A stretch of DNA of 64,000 nucleotides from Pararhodobacter zhoushanensis (GCF_025949695.1 NZ_JAPDFL010000001.1:1346001-1410000); one strand, 5' to 3'; positions 1 to 9,860 are shown, counted from the stretch's first letter. The notes: generated by a model not told the origin, from the letters alone. Program-made: numbers and translations.

Positions 1-2
1 CT

Positions 3-446
3 ACGGCGGCGCTGGCAGCGCTGGGTGACATGCGGATCAACTGTTTCGGCCATGTCGGCGACGGCAATCTGCATTTCAACATCTTCCCGGCGCAGGGCCG
101 TGACCGTGCCGAGTATGAGCCGATCCGCGCGCAGGTGATCGAAACGGTGCATGATCTGGTGGCCGGTTTCGACGGCTCGGTCAGCGCCGAGCATGGTATC
201 GGGCGGCTGAAGACCGGCGATCTGGAGCGCTATGGCGATCCGGTTGCGCTGGCAGTGATGCGGCAGATCAAGGCCGCGCTCGACCCGCGCGGCATCCTGA
301 ACCCCGGCGCGGTGCTCAGGTCTGAGGTGCGAGGGGGTAGGCGCGCGCGCGTCGCTCCCACCCACCCCCGCTCGCGCGCGCGCCCGTGCCTTTTTGGCGA
401 GGGGCGCGCGGGTGGAGAACGGGTGGGCGTATTTGCGGCAAGATGA
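3..446 (+). CDS. FAD-linked oxidase, C-terminal part (5' end outside window)
   Basis: Only the C-terminal third is present. It carries the FAD-oxidase C-terminal signature (HVGDGNLHFN, then SAEHGIG), typical of GlcD/D-lactate/D-2-hydroxyglutarate dehydrogenase-type flavoproteins that oxidise 2-hydroxy acids. The family normally ends shortly after the DPRGILNPG motif, about residue 105 of this fragment. Here the frame instead runs on for about 40 Arg/Gly/Pro-rich residues with no family character. A TGA lies one frame away at 323-325, so the true end is probably there and a base may be missing in the preceding G run. The exact substrate cannot be told from this fragment. Confidence 0.8.
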   Translation, partial: TAALAALGDMRINCFGHVGDGNLHFNIFPAQGRDRAEYEPIRAQVIETVHDLVAGFDGSVSAEHGIGRLKTGDLERYGDPVALAVMRQIKAALDPRGILNPGAVLRSEVRGGRRARVAPTHPRSRARPCLFGEGRAGGERVGVFAAR

Positions 447-460
447 AAGCGCTGGTCGTC

Positions 461-1069
461 TCAGCTTTCGCCGGGGCGGGACAGTTCGAACGGGTCGTCG
501 ACATAGGCGTAGTCGCGGTAGCCGAGGCGGCCGACGGGGGTGAAGGCTTCATAGGCGAAGCGGCCGTCGATCAGGCAATCGGGGTGCAGATGGATGCCGG
601 TGACTTCGCCCAGCACCAGCGTGTTGGCCTTGCCCTGCAGCGGGATGATCTGCGTCACCCGGCACTCCAGCGCGGCGGGCGCGGCGGTGACGCGCGAGCA
701 GGCGATGGTTTCGCAGTCGGTGCGCTCGAGCCCTGCCATGCTGAACTCGTCCACCTCTTTGGGCCAGGGGCCGGAGGTGGTGTTCATCGCGTGCAGCAGC
801 GCCTTGGAGACCACATTCACGCAGAAGACACCGGTTTCGCGGATGTTGGCGATGCTGTCCTTGGTGTTGTCGCGGTCGGGTTTGGCGCCGGTCGAGGCGA
901 ACATGACCTGCGGCGGCACATAGGCGACAGCGTTGAAGAACGAGTAGGGCGCGAGGTTTTCGCTGCCGTCAGCCCCACGGGTCGAGATCCAGCCGATGGG
1001 CCGGGGCGAGACGAGGGCGTTGAACGGGTTGTGGGGCAGGCCGTGGCCATCGGCGGGGCGATAAAACAT
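461..1069 (-). CDS. flavin reductase family protein (DIM6/NTAB-like FMN-binding)
   Basis: This 202-aa protein has the flavin reductase-like split-barrel pattern: an early NALVSPRPIGWISTRG segment that contacts FMN, followed by LAPYSFFNAV and a TGVFCVNVVS strand. Members bind FMN and act as NAD(P)H:flavin reductases or as flavoproteins of unknown substrate. The start has an AAGGA-type ribosome site a few bases upstream. It is transcribed away from the neighbouring acetyltransferase. No partner monooxygenase lies beside it, so a specific role cannot be assigned. Confidence 0.85.
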   Translation of the reverse strand: MFYRPADGHGLPHNPFNALVSPRPIGWISTRGADGSENLAPYSFFNAVAYVPPQVMFASTGAKPDRDNTKDSIANIRETGVFCVNVVSKALLHAMNTTSGPWPKEVDEFSMAGLERTDCETIACSRVTAAPAALECRVTQIIPLQGKANTLVLGEVTGIHLHPDCLIDGRFAYEAFTPVGRLGYRDYAYVDDPFELSRPGES

Positions 1070-1194
1070 GGGTGTCCTTGGGGCAGGTCTTGGGGTGCGG
1101 CGGGGATTTGATCTTGGATTTAACGCGTGTTAGGGGCGAGTCCAGCCTTTCCGCATCCCCCACGGGTGCCGGGGCAGGGATAATCCGGGCAGAG

Positions 1195-1719
1195 GTGGAG
1201 GGGCGGTTGGATCTGGAGCGGGAAGAGCCTGCCGATTGGTGGGAAGTCGAGGCGCTGTATGACCTGTGCTTTGCGCCCGGGCGCACGGCGCTGTCCTCGT
1301 ACCGGCTGCGCGACGACGTGCCGCCGGTCGCCGAGCTGTGTCTGGCGCTCTGGGACGAAACCGAGGCGCTGGCGGGGGTGATCCGCTACTGGCCGGTGCG
1401 GGTCGGCGGTGCGGCGGCGCTGCTGCTGGGGCCGGTCGCCATTCACCCGACGCGGCAGGGTGAGGGGCTGGCGGGCCTGTTGATCCGCGAGAGCCTGCGC
1501 CGGGCGCGTCGGCTGGGCTGGGAGCGGGTGATGTTGGTTGGCGACGCGCCCTATTACCAGCGCTTCGGCTTTACGCGGCTGCCCGGCGTTCTCATGCCGC
1601 CGCCGACGAACCCGGACCGGGTGCTGGGGCTGGAACTGGCCGAGGGCGCGTGGCACGGGATCACGGGCGCTGTGACGCGCTGGGAGATCGGTCAGAGCGA
1701 TGACAGGCTGCGCACGTAA
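1195..1719 (+). CDS. GNAT family N-acetyltransferase
   Basis: The C-terminal two thirds match the acetyl-CoA binding fold: a beta strand LLLGPVAIHPTRQGEG, where the Q-G-x-G pyrophosphate loop is recognisable, a helix LAGLLIRESLRRARRLGW, then VMLVGDAPYYQRFGF, the usual GDxxYYxRFGF block of the YhbS-like subgroup. The frame is open from 1072, but that start would lie two bases from the divergent flavin reductase start and adds residues without family character. A GTG at 1195 (or TTG at 1207) fits better. The 3' end overlaps the convergent ptsP by 28 bases. The acceptor substrate is unknown. Confidence 0.82.
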   Translation: MEGRLDLEREEPADWWEVEALYDLCFAPGRTALSSYRLRDDVPPVAELCLALWDETEALAGVIRYWPVRVGGAAALLLGPVAIHPTRQGEGLAGLLIRESLRRARRLGWERVMLVGDAPYYQRFGFTRLPGVLMPPPTNPDRVLGLELAEGAWHGITGAVTRWEIGQSDDRLRT

Positions 1720-3962
1720 TCATTGATCAACGGGCGCAGGCGCTCTTCGCCGCGCGCCTTGGCCTCTTCGATGATCGACGACACGACCGAGCAATCGGCG
1801 CGGCGGATCAGATCCTTGACCGGACCGATCGACGCCGGGCGCATCGACAGCGAGCGCACGCCCGCACCGATCAGCGTCAAGGCTTCGACCGGGCGACCGG
1901 CATCCTCACCGCAGAAGCTGAGGGCGGCGCCGTTCTCGGCGCAGCGCTGGACGATTTTCTGGATGAAGGTGATGAAGGACGTCGACAGCGTGTCATAGCG
2001 ACGGCGCACCAGCTCATTCTCGCGGTCTGCGGCGTAGAAGAACTGCTTGAGGTCATTGCCGCCGATGGAGATGAAATCGGCCATCTTGAAGAACGCATCC
2101 GGCGCGAAGGCAAGGCTGGGGGTTTCCAGCATCGCGCCGACTTCCAGCTTTTCGGGCAGCAGGTGTCCCAGATGCGCCTCGCGCTCGATCTCGCGCAGAA
2201 GCAGTTCGCGGGCCTGCACGAATTCCGACATTTCGGCGACCAGCGGGAACATCACGGTCAGCGGTCGTCCGGCCGAGGCGCGGATCAGCGCCTGCAGTTG
2301 CATGCGCATCACGCCCTTTTTGTCCAGACCGACCCGCACCGCCCGCCAGCCCATCGCGGGGTTTGGCTCCTCGGGCCGGTTCATGTAGGGCATCACCTTG
2401 TCCGAGCCGATGTCGAGCGTGCGGAACACCACGCGCTTGCCGTCGGCGGCCTTGAGCACGCGGGCATAGAGCGCGGCCAGATCCGAGCGGCGTGGCATCG
2501 AATTGCGCAGCAGGAACTGCAGCTCGGTGCGGAACAGGCCGACGCCTTCGGCGCCAGAACCGCTGAGCGACGGCAGGTCGGCCATGATGCCCGCGTTCAT
2601 GTGCAGTCCGACCAGCGAGCCACAGGTCGCCCGCGCCGGCAGATCGCGCAGAGCGGCGAAGCGGGCGGCGGCCTGGGTCTGCATGATGATCTTGTCGCGG
2701 TAGGCCGAGGCGACGCTTTCATCGGGGCGCAGGTGCACCACGCCCTCATCGCCATCGACGATGATCGTATCGCCGTTCAGCGCCTCGGTGGTGACGCCGT
2801 CGCAATGCACGACCAGCGGGATCGCCAGCGCGCGGGCAACCACGGCGGCGTGCGAACCAACCGAGCCTTCTTCCAGCACGACGCCCTTGAGCAGTTTGCC
2901 GTATTCCAGCAGCTCGCCCGGCCCGATATTGCGCGCCACAAGGATCGGGCGGTCGGGCATGGTGGCGCCCGTGTCGCGGCCTTGTCCGGTCAGGATGCGC
3001 AGCAGGCGGTTGGACAGGTCATCCAGATCGTGCAGCCGGTCGCGCAGATAGGGGTCGGGCACCTGCTGCAGGCGGGCGCGGGCGTCGGATTGCTCTTTTT
3101 CGACCGCAGCCTCGGCTGACAGGCCGTTTTCGATGCTTTGCTCCATCCGCCGCAGCCAGCCGCGCGAATTGGCGAACATGCGGTAGGCTTCAAGGATATC
3201 GGCGTGTTCCTTGTCGCCGGTGGCCGCGGCCTGCATCAGGTCATTGACCGAAACGCGCAGCCGCTCGACCCCGACGCGCAGGCGTTCGCTTTCGGCGACC
3301 GGGTCGTCGTTCACCAGATTGGTGACCACCACGCGCGGCTCATGCAGCCACACATTGCCTTCGGTCGTGCCCTCTTGCCCCGAGCCGCCACGCAGCATCA
3401 CCGGGTGCTTGTGGGGGCGGGCGATGGTGGTGTCTTCGCTGGTGAAGGCACCCAGTTCGGTCATCTCGGCCAGAACCATGGCCACGACGTCCAGCGCGTA
3501 GACCTCATCCTCGGAAAACGCGCGGGCTTCGTTCGACTGGACGACCAGAACGCCCAGCTTCTCGCCCAGCCGCTGGATGGGAACGCCCAGAAAGCTGGAG
3601 TAAATCTCTTCGCCGGTTTCGGGCATGTAGCGGAAACCGCGTTCGCTGGGCGCATCGGCGGTGTTCACCGCGGTGGCGGTGCGCGCGACGCGGCCGACCA
3701 GACCCTCCCCCAGACGCAGCCGGGTGCGGTGGACGGCTTCTGCCTTGAGCCCGCGCGTGGCGCAGAGTTCCATCGTCTCGCGGTCGCGGAACAGATAGAT
3801 CGAGCACACGTCCGTATTCATCGACTCGGCGATCAGCCCGACGATGCGGTCGAGCCGCTCTTGCCCCTGCCCGGGTTCGGCCAGAGTGTCGCGAAGACGC
3901 TGCAGAAGGCGGCGGCTATCGCTTTCGCTACGGTCCTGCATCGGTGCGAGTGTCCTGTCCAT
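1692..3962 (-). CDS. ptsP: phosphoenolpyruvate--protein phosphotransferase PtsP (PTS-Ntr enzyme I)
   Basis: This 756-aa protein has the EI-Ntr architecture. An N-terminal GAF domain (about residues 20-165, with DVCSIYLF and FLGVPIQRLGEKLGVLVVQ) is followed by the EI N-terminal region, the phosphohistidine domain (GSVGSHAAVVAR, His near residue 370) and the PEP-binding TIM barrel with SFCGEDAGRP carrying the active-site Cys. It takes phosphate from PEP and passes it to NPr, the cytoplasmic nitrogen-related phosphorelay that controls potassium and nitrogen balance rather than sugar uptake. It lies just downstream of lysC on the same strand, an arrangement known in Rhodobacteraceae. The domain set is complete, so the call is firm. 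Confidence 0.97.
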   Translation of the reverse strand: MDRTLAPMQDRSESDSRRLLQRLRDTLAEPGQGQERLDRIVGLIAESMNTDVCSIYLFRDRETMELCATRGLKAEAVHRTRLRLGEGLVGRVARTATAVNTADAPSERGFRYMPETGEEIYSSFLGVPIQRLGEKLGVLVVQSNEARAFSEDEVYALDVVAMVLAEMTELGAFTSEDTTIARPHKHPVMLRGGSGQEGTTEGNVWLHEPRVVVTNLVNDDPVAESERLRVGVERLRVSVNDLMQAAATGDKEHADILEAYRMFANSRGWLRRMEQSIENGLSAEAAVEKEQSDARARLQQVPDPYLRDRLHDLDDLSNRLLRILTGQGRDTGATMPDRPILVARNIGPGELLEYGKLLKGVVLEEGSVGSHAAVVARALAIPLVVHCDGVTTEALNGDTIIVDGDEGVVHLRPDESVASAYRDKIIMQTQAAARFAALRDLPARATCGSLVGLHMNAGIMADLPSLSGSGAEGVGLFRTELQFLLRNSMPRRSDLAALYARVLKAADGKRVVFRTLDIGSDKVMPYMNRPEEPNPAMGWRAVRVGLDKKGVMRMQLQALIRASAGRPLTVMFPLVAEMSEFVQARELLLREIEREAHLGHLLPEKLEVGAMLETPSLAFAPDAFFKMADFISIGGNDLKQFFYAADRENELVRRRYDTLSTSFITFIQKIVQRCAENGAALSFCGEDAGRPVEALTLIGAGVRSLSMRPASIGPVKDLIRRADCSVVSSIIEEAKARGEERLRPLINDYVRSLSSL

Positions 3963-4103
3963 CTTATCGGGTGGCGCGACTGGACCTTAGATCAACTTAA
4001 GGCCGAAAGGAAACGCCTTTGCGACGCCGCAGCGCGGCGACGCCGGGCCGCATTCCATCTGCCGGAATTGCAGGCGTCGGCAGAGCCGACTGCCTGCACA
4101 CCG

Positions 4104-5366
4104 TCACGCCGCAGAATCCAGAGCGAAGGCGTCGTGCAAAATCTGCACGGCAAGCTCCATGTAGCGCCGGTCGATCAGCACCGAGATCTTGATTTCCGAG
4201 GTCGCGATCACCTTGATGTTGATGTTCTCGGCCGAGAGGGCCTTGAACATCCGCGCCGCAACCCCGGCGTGGCTGCGCATGCCGATGCCGACGACCGAGA
4301 CCTTGCTGACATCGGTGTCGATGATCAACTCGTCATACTTGATCTTGCCTTCGGCGCGGGCCTCTTCCATCGCCTTCTTGGCGCGGGCGACCTGATCGAC
4401 GGGGCAGGAAAAGGTCATGTCGGTGACAGCGCCCGCATGGGCCGCGTCATAGTCCTTTTCGCTGATGTTCTGCACGATCATATCGACATTCACCCCCGCA
4501 TCGGCCAGCGGGCCAAAGATCGCGGCGGCGATGCCGGGGCGGTCCTCGATGGTGAAAAGGGTGATCTTGGCCTCATCGCGCGAATGGGCGACGCCGGACA
4601 CGACTTTCGATTCCATGATTTCCTCCTCGTCACAGACCAAGGTGCCGGACGTTTCATCGGTTTCGTCAAACGAAGACAGCACCCGCAGGCGCACTTTATA
4701 GCGCATCGCTAGCTCGACCGAGCGGGTTTGCAGGACTTTGGCCCCCAAGGACGCCAGTTCGAGCATTTCCTCGAAGCTGATCTTGTCCAGCTTGCGCGCT
4801 TTGGAGGTGATGCGCGGATCAGTGGTATAGATCCCGTCGACATCGGTGTAGATATCGCAGCGCTCGGCGTCGAAGGCGGCGGCGAAGGCGACAGCGGTGG
4901 TATCCGAGCCGCCCCGGCCCAGCGTGGTGATGCGGCCCTCATGACTGACGCCCTGGAAACCGGCCACGACGGCGACCTTGAAGCCTTCGGCGAATTTTGC
5001 GTCGATATTGTCGCGCGGGATGCTTTCAAACCGCGCTGCGCCATGCGCCGACGTGGTGTTGATCGGCACCTGCCAGCCCTGCCAGCTGCGCGCCGAAATG
5101 CCCATTTCCTGCAGGCGCATCGCCATCAGGCCAGCGGTGACATTCTCGCCCGACGAGACGACGGCGTCATATTCGCGCGCGTCGTAAAAAGGCGATGTCT
5201 CATTGACCCATTTGACCAGCTCGTTGGTCTTGCCCGACATGGCAGAGACGATGACGATCACGTCATAGCCACGCTCGACTTCGCGTTTCACCTTCTCAGC
5301 AGCGTTGGCGATCCGACCCAGGTCAGCCACCGACGTTCCGCCGAATTTCATAACCAGGATCGGCAT
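4104..5366 (-). CDS. lysC: aspartate kinase
   Basis: This is a 420-aa aspartokinase, the first step from aspartate to lysine, threonine and methionine. The kinase begins MPILVMKFGGTSVAD, with the conserved KFGGTS loop, and includes the TLGRGGSDTTAVA phosphate/aspartate-binding block. Two ACT domains at the C-terminus (DRPGIAAAIFGPLADAGVNV and the VSVVGIGMRSHAGV region) give amino-acid feedback control. The frame stays open a further 77 codons upstream, but the family start is at 5366 and the upstream residues look like intergenic translation. ptsP follows downstream. Confidence 0.97.
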   Translation of the reverse strand: MPILVMKFGGTSVADLGRIANAAEKVKREVERGYDVIVIVSAMSGKTNELVKWVNETSPFYDAREYDAVVSSGENVTAGLMAMRLQEMGISARSWQGWQVPINTTSAHGAARFESIPRDNIDAKFAEGFKVAVVAGFQGVSHEGRITTLGRGGSDTTAVAFAAAFDAERCDIYTDVDGIYTTDPRITSKARKLDKISFEEMLELASLGAKVLQTRSVELAMRYKVRLRVLSSFDETDETSGTLVCDEEEIMESKVVSGVAHSRDEAKITLFTIEDRPGIAAAIFGPLADAGVNVDMIVQNISEKDYDAAHAGAVTDMTFSCPVDQVARAKKAMEEARAEGKIKYDELIIDTDVSKVSVVGIGMRSHAGVAARMFKALSAENINIKVIATSEIKISVLIDRRYMELAVQILHDAFALDSAA

Positions 5367-5457
5367 AGACCCCCCGCAACAGGCGCGCGGCACCCCTTGT
5401 GCGACGCGCGCTTCTCTTACGCGCGGGCTGCGGGCGGTGCAAGGGTCGCGAAACCCC

Positions 5458-5652
5458 TTACAGAGCCCGGGCGTGCAGCAGGGTTTGCGGGCGCTGGCTG
5501 GCGTCGAAACCGTCGCTGCTGGCAACGCCAGAGGCGATCGAGATCGTGGCGGCAACGGCGACACAGGCAGCAGCGGCCCCCATCGTGACCCAGTCAATGC
5601 GGCCTTCGGTCGACGCGGGACGCGACGGGGCGGTCATGGACATACGCGGCAT
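5458..5652 (-). CDS. small membrane protein of unknown function
   Basis: This 64-aa ORF is called from ATG 5652, which has a good GGAGAGAGG site seven bases upstream. Translation gives a basic Ser/Thr/Pro-rich N-terminus and one hydrophobic helix (WVTMGAAAACVAVAATISIA), followed by a short polar tail. It sits upstream of lysC on the same strand, 91 bases before its start. I do not recognise a family. The ribosome site and the clean single transmembrane segment argue that it is real, but length alone gives little power. Confidence 0.5.
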   Translation of the reverse strand: MPRMSMTAPSRPASTEGRIDWVTMGAAAACVAVAATISIASGVASSDGFDASQRPQTLLHARAL

Positions 5653-5777
5653 TGTTGATCCTCTCTCCATGGCTGGCTTCGTTGACAAGCAAGACACAGA
5701 GACAATGCGCCCAAATCGTGAAAAGTTCCTGACCAAGCCAAGAATGCGCGGATAACTGCGCGATTTGTCGCCGGATG

Positions 5778-6203
5778 TCAGTTCGTGCGGGCCTTGGGGA
5801 TAAACGGCAGCGGGGCGACGGGAACCCCTTCCTCTGCCAGCGCGCGGGCGTCTTCAAAGCGCGCTTCGCCCCAGATCGCACGCTCGGGGGCGTCGCCCAG
5901 ATGCATGGCGCGGGCCTGTTTGACGAAATCCGTGCCGACGTAATCCGAGTTTTCCTCAACATGACGCCGCAAGGCCGCGAGCTTTTCCTCGGGCCCGCCC
6001 GCGACGGGTGTCAGCGCTTTCGCGGTGCTGTCACCGTCGGCATTGGCGACCGAGGGGGCCATCAGCGCCTTTTCAACCTGCGCGCTGCCGCAGTGCGCAC
6101 AGCTCAGATGCCCCGCTTTTTTCAACGTGTCAAAACCCGACGCCGAGGCAAACCAGCTCTCGAACGCGTGTCCCTGATCGCATTTCAGGCTGTATCGGAT
6201 CAT
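5778..6203 (-). CDS. DUF1178 family protein
   Basis: This 141-aa protein starts MIRYSLKCDQGHAFESWF and carries two zinc-knuckle-like pairs (KCDQGH and LSCAHCGS), the signature of the DUF1178 family common in alphaproteobacteria. The C-terminal part (ENSDYVGTDFVKQARAMHLGD) is the conserved helical block. Start 6203 is preceded by GGAGAGACA; the frame extends further upstream but has no family similarity there. The function of the family is not known; the cysteine pairs suggest metal binding. Confidence 0.88.
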   Translation of the reverse strand: MIRYSLKCDQGHAFESWFASASGFDTLKKAGHLSCAHCGSAQVEKALMAPSVANADGDSTAKALTPVAGGPEEKLAALRRHVEENSDYVGTDFVKQARAMHLGDAPERAIWGEARFEDARALAEEGVPVAPLPFIPKARTN

Positions 6204-6345
6204 TGTCTCTCCATAGAGCCACTCAATCCTTAAAATAGTCTTTGCGCCAGCCCCTGCAAGCGCTTCGCCGCGCCGCCGCGTCATCGGCATGCCGGGCTTG
6301 TACGCCGCCCTTTGCGGTTTACCTTTTGCCCAAAGGAGACTTGCC

Positions 6346-7347
6346 GTGCATCACTATTCCATCCTCGATCTGTCCACCGTGCCCGAGGGCGGCACACCCG
6401 CCGATGCATTGCGCGGCTCTGTTTCGCTGGCGCAGGCGGGTGAGCGGCTGGGCTTTAACCGTTTCTGGCTGGCCGAGCACCACAACATGACCGGTATCGC
6501 CAGCGCCGCGACCGCCGTGGTCATCGGCCATGTCGCCGGCCACACCAAGACGATCCGCGTTGGCGCGGGCGGCATCATGCTGCCCAACCATGCCCCGCTG
6601 ACCGTAGCCGAATCGTTTGGCACGCTGGAAACCCTGTATCCCGGGCGTATCGACCTTGGGCTGGGCCGCGCGCCGGGGACCGATGGCGCGACGATGCAGG
6701 CGCTGCGGCGTTACATGCAGGGCGAGGATACCTTCCCGCAGGATGTCGTCGAACTGCTGCATTATCTGGGCGACGAAGACCCCAAGGCGCAGGTCCGCGC
6801 CGTGCCGGGGACGGGGACGCATGTGCCGATCTGGATCCTCGGCTCCAGCCTGTACGGGGCGCAGCTGGCGGCCTATCTGGGCCTGCCCTATGCCTTCGCC
6901 TCGCATTTCGCCCCCGCTGCGCTGGATGACGCGCTGGCGATCTACCGCTCGCGCTTCAAACCCTCGCAATGGCTGCAAAAGCCCTATGCGATGGTCGCCG
7001 CCGGGCTGTTTGCCGCCGACACCGATGACGAGGCGCATTACCTGCGCTCGTCGCAGATGCTGTCCTTTGCCCGGTTGCGCAGCGGTCAGCCCGGCAAACT
7101 GCCGCGCCCGGTCAAGGATATCCGCGAGCATATCCCGGCCCCGCTGCTGGCGCAGGTGTCGGGGGCGTTTTCGGTGTCTGCTGTGGGGTCGCCGGCAACG
7201 CTGGAAGCCGAACTGAAGGCGATTATCGAGCGCACAAGGCCCGACGAGATGATCTTCACCGGCGCGATCCACGATCCGGCCAAGCGCATCCGTTCGTTCG
7301 AGATTGCGTCCGAGGTGCTCAAAGGGCTGGTGAAGACCCCGGCCTAA
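6346..7347 (+). CDS. LLM class flavin-dependent oxidoreductase
   Basis: This is a 333-aa luciferase-like monooxygenase family member. It begins with the family phrase [14 protein letters not shown], followed by [19 protein letters not shown] and [21 protein letters not shown], the (beta/alpha)8 FMNH2-binding core of the MsnO8/YhbW-type subgroup. A GTG start at 6346 has AAGGAG seven bases upstream; an earlier ATG at 6289 lacks a site and family residues. It stands alone, convergent with the EamA transporter with a 4-base overlap. The substrate is unknown. Confidence 0.88.
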   Translation: MHHYSILDLSTVPEGGTPADALRGSVSLAQAGERLGFNRFWLAEHHNMTGIASAATAVVIGHVAGHTKTIRVGAGGIMLPNHAPLTVAESFGTLETLYPGRIDLGLGRAPGTDGATMQALRRYMQGEDTFPQDVVELLHYLGDEDPKAQVRAVPGTGTHVPIWILGSSLYGAQLAAYLGLPYAFASHFAPAALDDALAIYRSRFKPSQWLQKPYAMVAAGLFAADTDDEAHYLRSSQMLSFARLRSGQPGKLPRPVKDIREHIPAPLLAQVSGAFSVSAVGSPATLEAELKAIIERTRPDEMIFTGAIHDPAKRIRSFEIASEVLKGLVKTPA

Positions 7348-8189
7348 GCCGCCAGCTGTACGATCACCGCCCCCGCCGCAATCATCGCCATCAGCGCGAC
7401 GCGGCGGGGGCCGGTGCTTTCGCCCAGCATCACCCAGCCGATCAGCGCGGCGAACACCGTCGAGGTTTCGCGCAGAACCGCCGCCTGACCGACCGGCCCC
7501 AGCCGCGTGGCCAGCATGATGCCGCCAAAGCTGCAAAACGCGACCAACGCGCCAAAGAACCCGCGCTTGAGCAGATTGCTCAGATCCTCACGCGGCATTG
7601 CCATCATGCGCCGGGCGCAGACCACGGGCATGAAGACGCTGTCGATCAGGAAGAACCACGCCAGAAAGGTGAACGGGTCCGCCGTCGCCCGGATGCCGTA
7701 GGCGTCATAGGTGGTGTAAATTGCCACCATCGCCCCGGTCGCGACGGCGAAGCCCAGCGCCGGGACCAGCGTCTCACGGTTCACGGTGATCTTGCGCAGA
7801 TTATACAGCGCCAGCCCATAGATCCCGCCCAGCAGCACCCCGACGCCCAGCCATTGCACGGCGTTGAAATGCTCGCCAAAGATCAGCCCCGCGCCGATCA
7901 CCGCGAACAGGGGCCCGGTGCCGCGCACGACGGGATAGACCACCGTATAGGCCCCGCGCGTGTAGGTCATCGCCTGCAGGACCTTGTAGACCACATGAAT
8001 CACCCAGGCCCCGGCGAAGATCGGCCACATATGCGGCTCGGGCCAGGGCACGACGAACAGGACCAGCGGCACCGAGAGCGAGAAGGTGAAGACGTCGATC
8101 CCTGCGCGCGAGATCCACGGGTCATGGCGGCCCTTCTGCAACGCGCCGAAGACCGCGTGCAGGACAGCGGCAGCAAGGGCGAAGGCCAT
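7344..8189 (-). CDS. EamA (DMT superfamily) transporter
   Basis: This is an inner-membrane drug/metabolite transporter with about ten hydrophobic segments arranged as two EamA repeats, ending with [19 protein letters not shown] chose ATG 8189, giving 281 aa, because the protein then opens directly with the first helix ([18 protein letters not shown]). The open frame extends to a GTG at 8282 with polar residues and no ribosome site. The exported or imported substrate is not predictable. It is adjacent to but divergent from mgtC-like 8350. Confidence 0.82.
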   Translation of the reverse strand: MAFALAAAVLHAVFGALQKGRHDPWISRAGIDVFTFSLSVPLVLFVVPWPEPHMWPIFAGAWVIHVVYKVLQAMTYTRGAYTVVYPVVRGTGPLFAVIGAGLIFGEHFNAVQWLGVGVLLGGIYGLALYNLRKITVNRETLVPALGFAVATGAMVAIYTTYDAYGIRATADPFTFLAWFFLIDSVFMPVVCARRMMAMPREDLSNLLKRGFFGALVAFCSFGGIMLATRLGPVGQAAVLRETSTVFAALIGWVMLGESTGPRRVALMAMIAAGAVIVQLAA

Positions 8190-8349
8190 CGACAGGTAAA
8201 GACCCGTCTGCGTACCTTCCTGCGCGATCAGCCAGTTGCTCAAATCGGGAAACCTTTGGGGGCGGTCCTCGTGCTTCTGCACCCAAGGGCAGGCGGGGGC
8301 AAGACCGACACGGACTGGACGCCAACCCGCGCCGCCCTACAACAAGGGC

Positions 8350-8832
8350 ATGTGGGACATTATCTCAAGCGAATTCGCCCCGGCCAGCTCCGTCGTCTCC
8401 ACCCCGGCGGCGCTGCTGCGCCTGTTGAGCGCCTTGGTGCTGGGGGCTGCCATCGGCATCGAGCGCGAGTGGCGTCAGAAGGCCGCCGGGCTCAGGACGC
8501 ATATTCTGGTTTCGGTCGCCGCCTGCCTGTTCGTCATTTTGGGGCTGGAGATCAGCGCGCTGGATTTCGGCACCGCCGGCGAGCAGCGCAACGATCCCCT
8601 GCGCATGATCGAGGCGGTGACGGCGGGTGTGGCGTTTCTGGCGGCGGGGATGATCTTCACCTCCAAGGGTGAAGTGCGCAACGTCACCACCGGCGCCTCT
8701 CTGTGGCTGGCGGGCGCTGTCGGGCTGGGCTGCGGCACCGGGCGCGAATCGCTGGCGTTGATGGCCACGCTGATCGTGGTGGCTGTTCTGGCCATGCTGC
8801 GGCTGGTCGAAAAGGACAAGTCCGGGGATTGA
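8350..8832 (+). CDS. MgtC/SapB family protein
   Basis: This 160-aa membrane protein has the MgtC core: LLRLLSALVLGAAIGIEREWRQKAAGLRTHILV, with the invariant GxxRE/GLRTH pair, followed by helices (AGVAFLAAGMIF, GASLWLAGAVGLGCG). In some bacteria the family inhibits the F1Fo ATPase or helps survival at low magnesium; in others the role is unknown. It is shorter than Salmonella MgtC and lacks the C-terminal ACT-like soluble domain. ATG 8350 is preceded by AAGG. Confidence 0.85.
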   Translation: MWDIISSEFAPASSVVSTPAALLRLLSALVLGAAIGIEREWRQKAAGLRTHILVSVAACLFVILGLEISALDFGTAGEQRNDPLRMIEAVTAGVAFLAAGMIFTSKGEVRNVTTGASLWLAGAVGLGCGTGRESLALMATLIVVAVLAMLRLVEKDKSGD

Positions 8833-8837
8833 GCCGC

Positions 8838-9860
8838 TCAGTCCGGGCTTCCCGTCAGCGCCGCTGCGAAATCCCGCGCATCGAAGGCGTCGAGGTCGTC
8901 GATCTGCTCGCCGACGCCGATGGCATGGATCGGCAGGCCAAAGCGATCGGCCAGCGCCACCAGCACACCACCGCGCGCGGTGCCGTCGAGCTTGGTCATG
9001 ATCAGGCCCGTGACATTGGCCATCTGGCGGAAGACCTCGACCTGCGTGACGGCGTTCTGGCCGGTGGTCGCGTCGAGCACCAGAAGGGTGTTATGCGGCG
9101 CAGAGGGGTCTTTCTTGCGGATGACGCGGACGATCTTGGCCAGTTCCTCCATCAGATCGGCGCGGTTCTGCAGGCGGCCTGCGGTGTCGATCATCAGAAG
9201 GTCCACGCCTTCGGCCTGCGCGCGGGTCAGCGCGTCGAAGGCGAGCGAGGCGGGGTCCGAGCCTTCGGGCGCGGTCATCACCGGCACGCCTGCGCGGTCG
9301 CCCCAGACCTGCAACTGCTCGACCGCAGCGGCGCGAAAGGTGTCGCCAGCGGCAATGATCACCGACTTGCCCGCCGCGCGGAACTGGCTTGCCAGCTTGC
9401 CGATCGTCGTGGTTTTGCCCGCGCCGTTGACGCCGACCACCAGCACCACCTGCGGCCGCTTGGGGTACAGCGGCATGGGCCGGGCAACGGGTTCCATGAT
9501 GCGGGTGATCTCGTCGGCAAGGGCTTCCTTGATCTCGGCCGTGCTGACGCGGCGGCCAAAGCGGCCCGCCGCGATGTTGGCCGTCACCTTGAGCGCGGTT
9601 TCAACGCCCAGATCGGCCTGCACCAGCAGGTCTTCGAGTTCTTCGACAAACGCATCATCCAGCACCCGGCGCGGCGCGTCGCTGCGGCCGGTCAGGCGCG
9701 AAAGCAGCCCGGGCTTGGCGATCTCGACGGGAGCGGCGGGGCTGGCGGGCGGGATGTCCAGCGCAGACGTGGCATCCGCCGAGACGAGCGCATCAAGCCC
9801 CTCATCGAGTTTCGAGGAGGAGCGGAACATCCGTTCCTTGAGTTTGCCGAAAAAGGACAT
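8838..9860 (-). CDS. ftsY: signal recognition particle receptor FtsY
   Basis: This 340-aa SRP GTPase docks ribosome-nascent chain complexes at the membrane. It shows a short acidic/basic N-domain (MSFFGKLKERMF), then G1 (VVGVNGAGKTTTIGKLA), the FRAAAVEQLQVW insertion, G3 DTAGRLQNR, G4 TKLDGTARGG and the C-terminal GVGEQIDDLDAF closing motif. The A-domain is short, as is usual in alphaproteobacteria. ATG 9860 follows GGAGGCCCC, an ideal site. The call is certain. Confidence 0.98.
   Translation of the reverse strand: MSFFGKLKERMFRSSSKLDEGLDALVSADATSALDIPPASPAAPVEIAKPGLLSRLTGRSDAPRRVLDDAFVEELEDLLVQADLGVETALKVTANIAAGRFGRRVSTAEIKEALADEITRIMEPVARPMPLYPKRPQVVLVVGVNGAGKTTTIGKLASQFRAAGKSVIIAAGDTFRAAAVEQLQVWGDRAGVPVMTAPEGSDPASLAFDALTRAQAEGVDLLMIDTAGRLQNRADLMEELAKIVRVIRKKDPSAPHNTLLVLDATTGQNAVTQVEVFRQMANVTGLIMTKLDGTARGGVLVALADRFGLPIHAIGVGEQIDDLDAFDARDFAAALTGSPD

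Noticed and set aside
1072..1194. N-terminal extension of the GNAT protein
   Set aside because: It would leave two bases between divergent start codons and adds no family residues.
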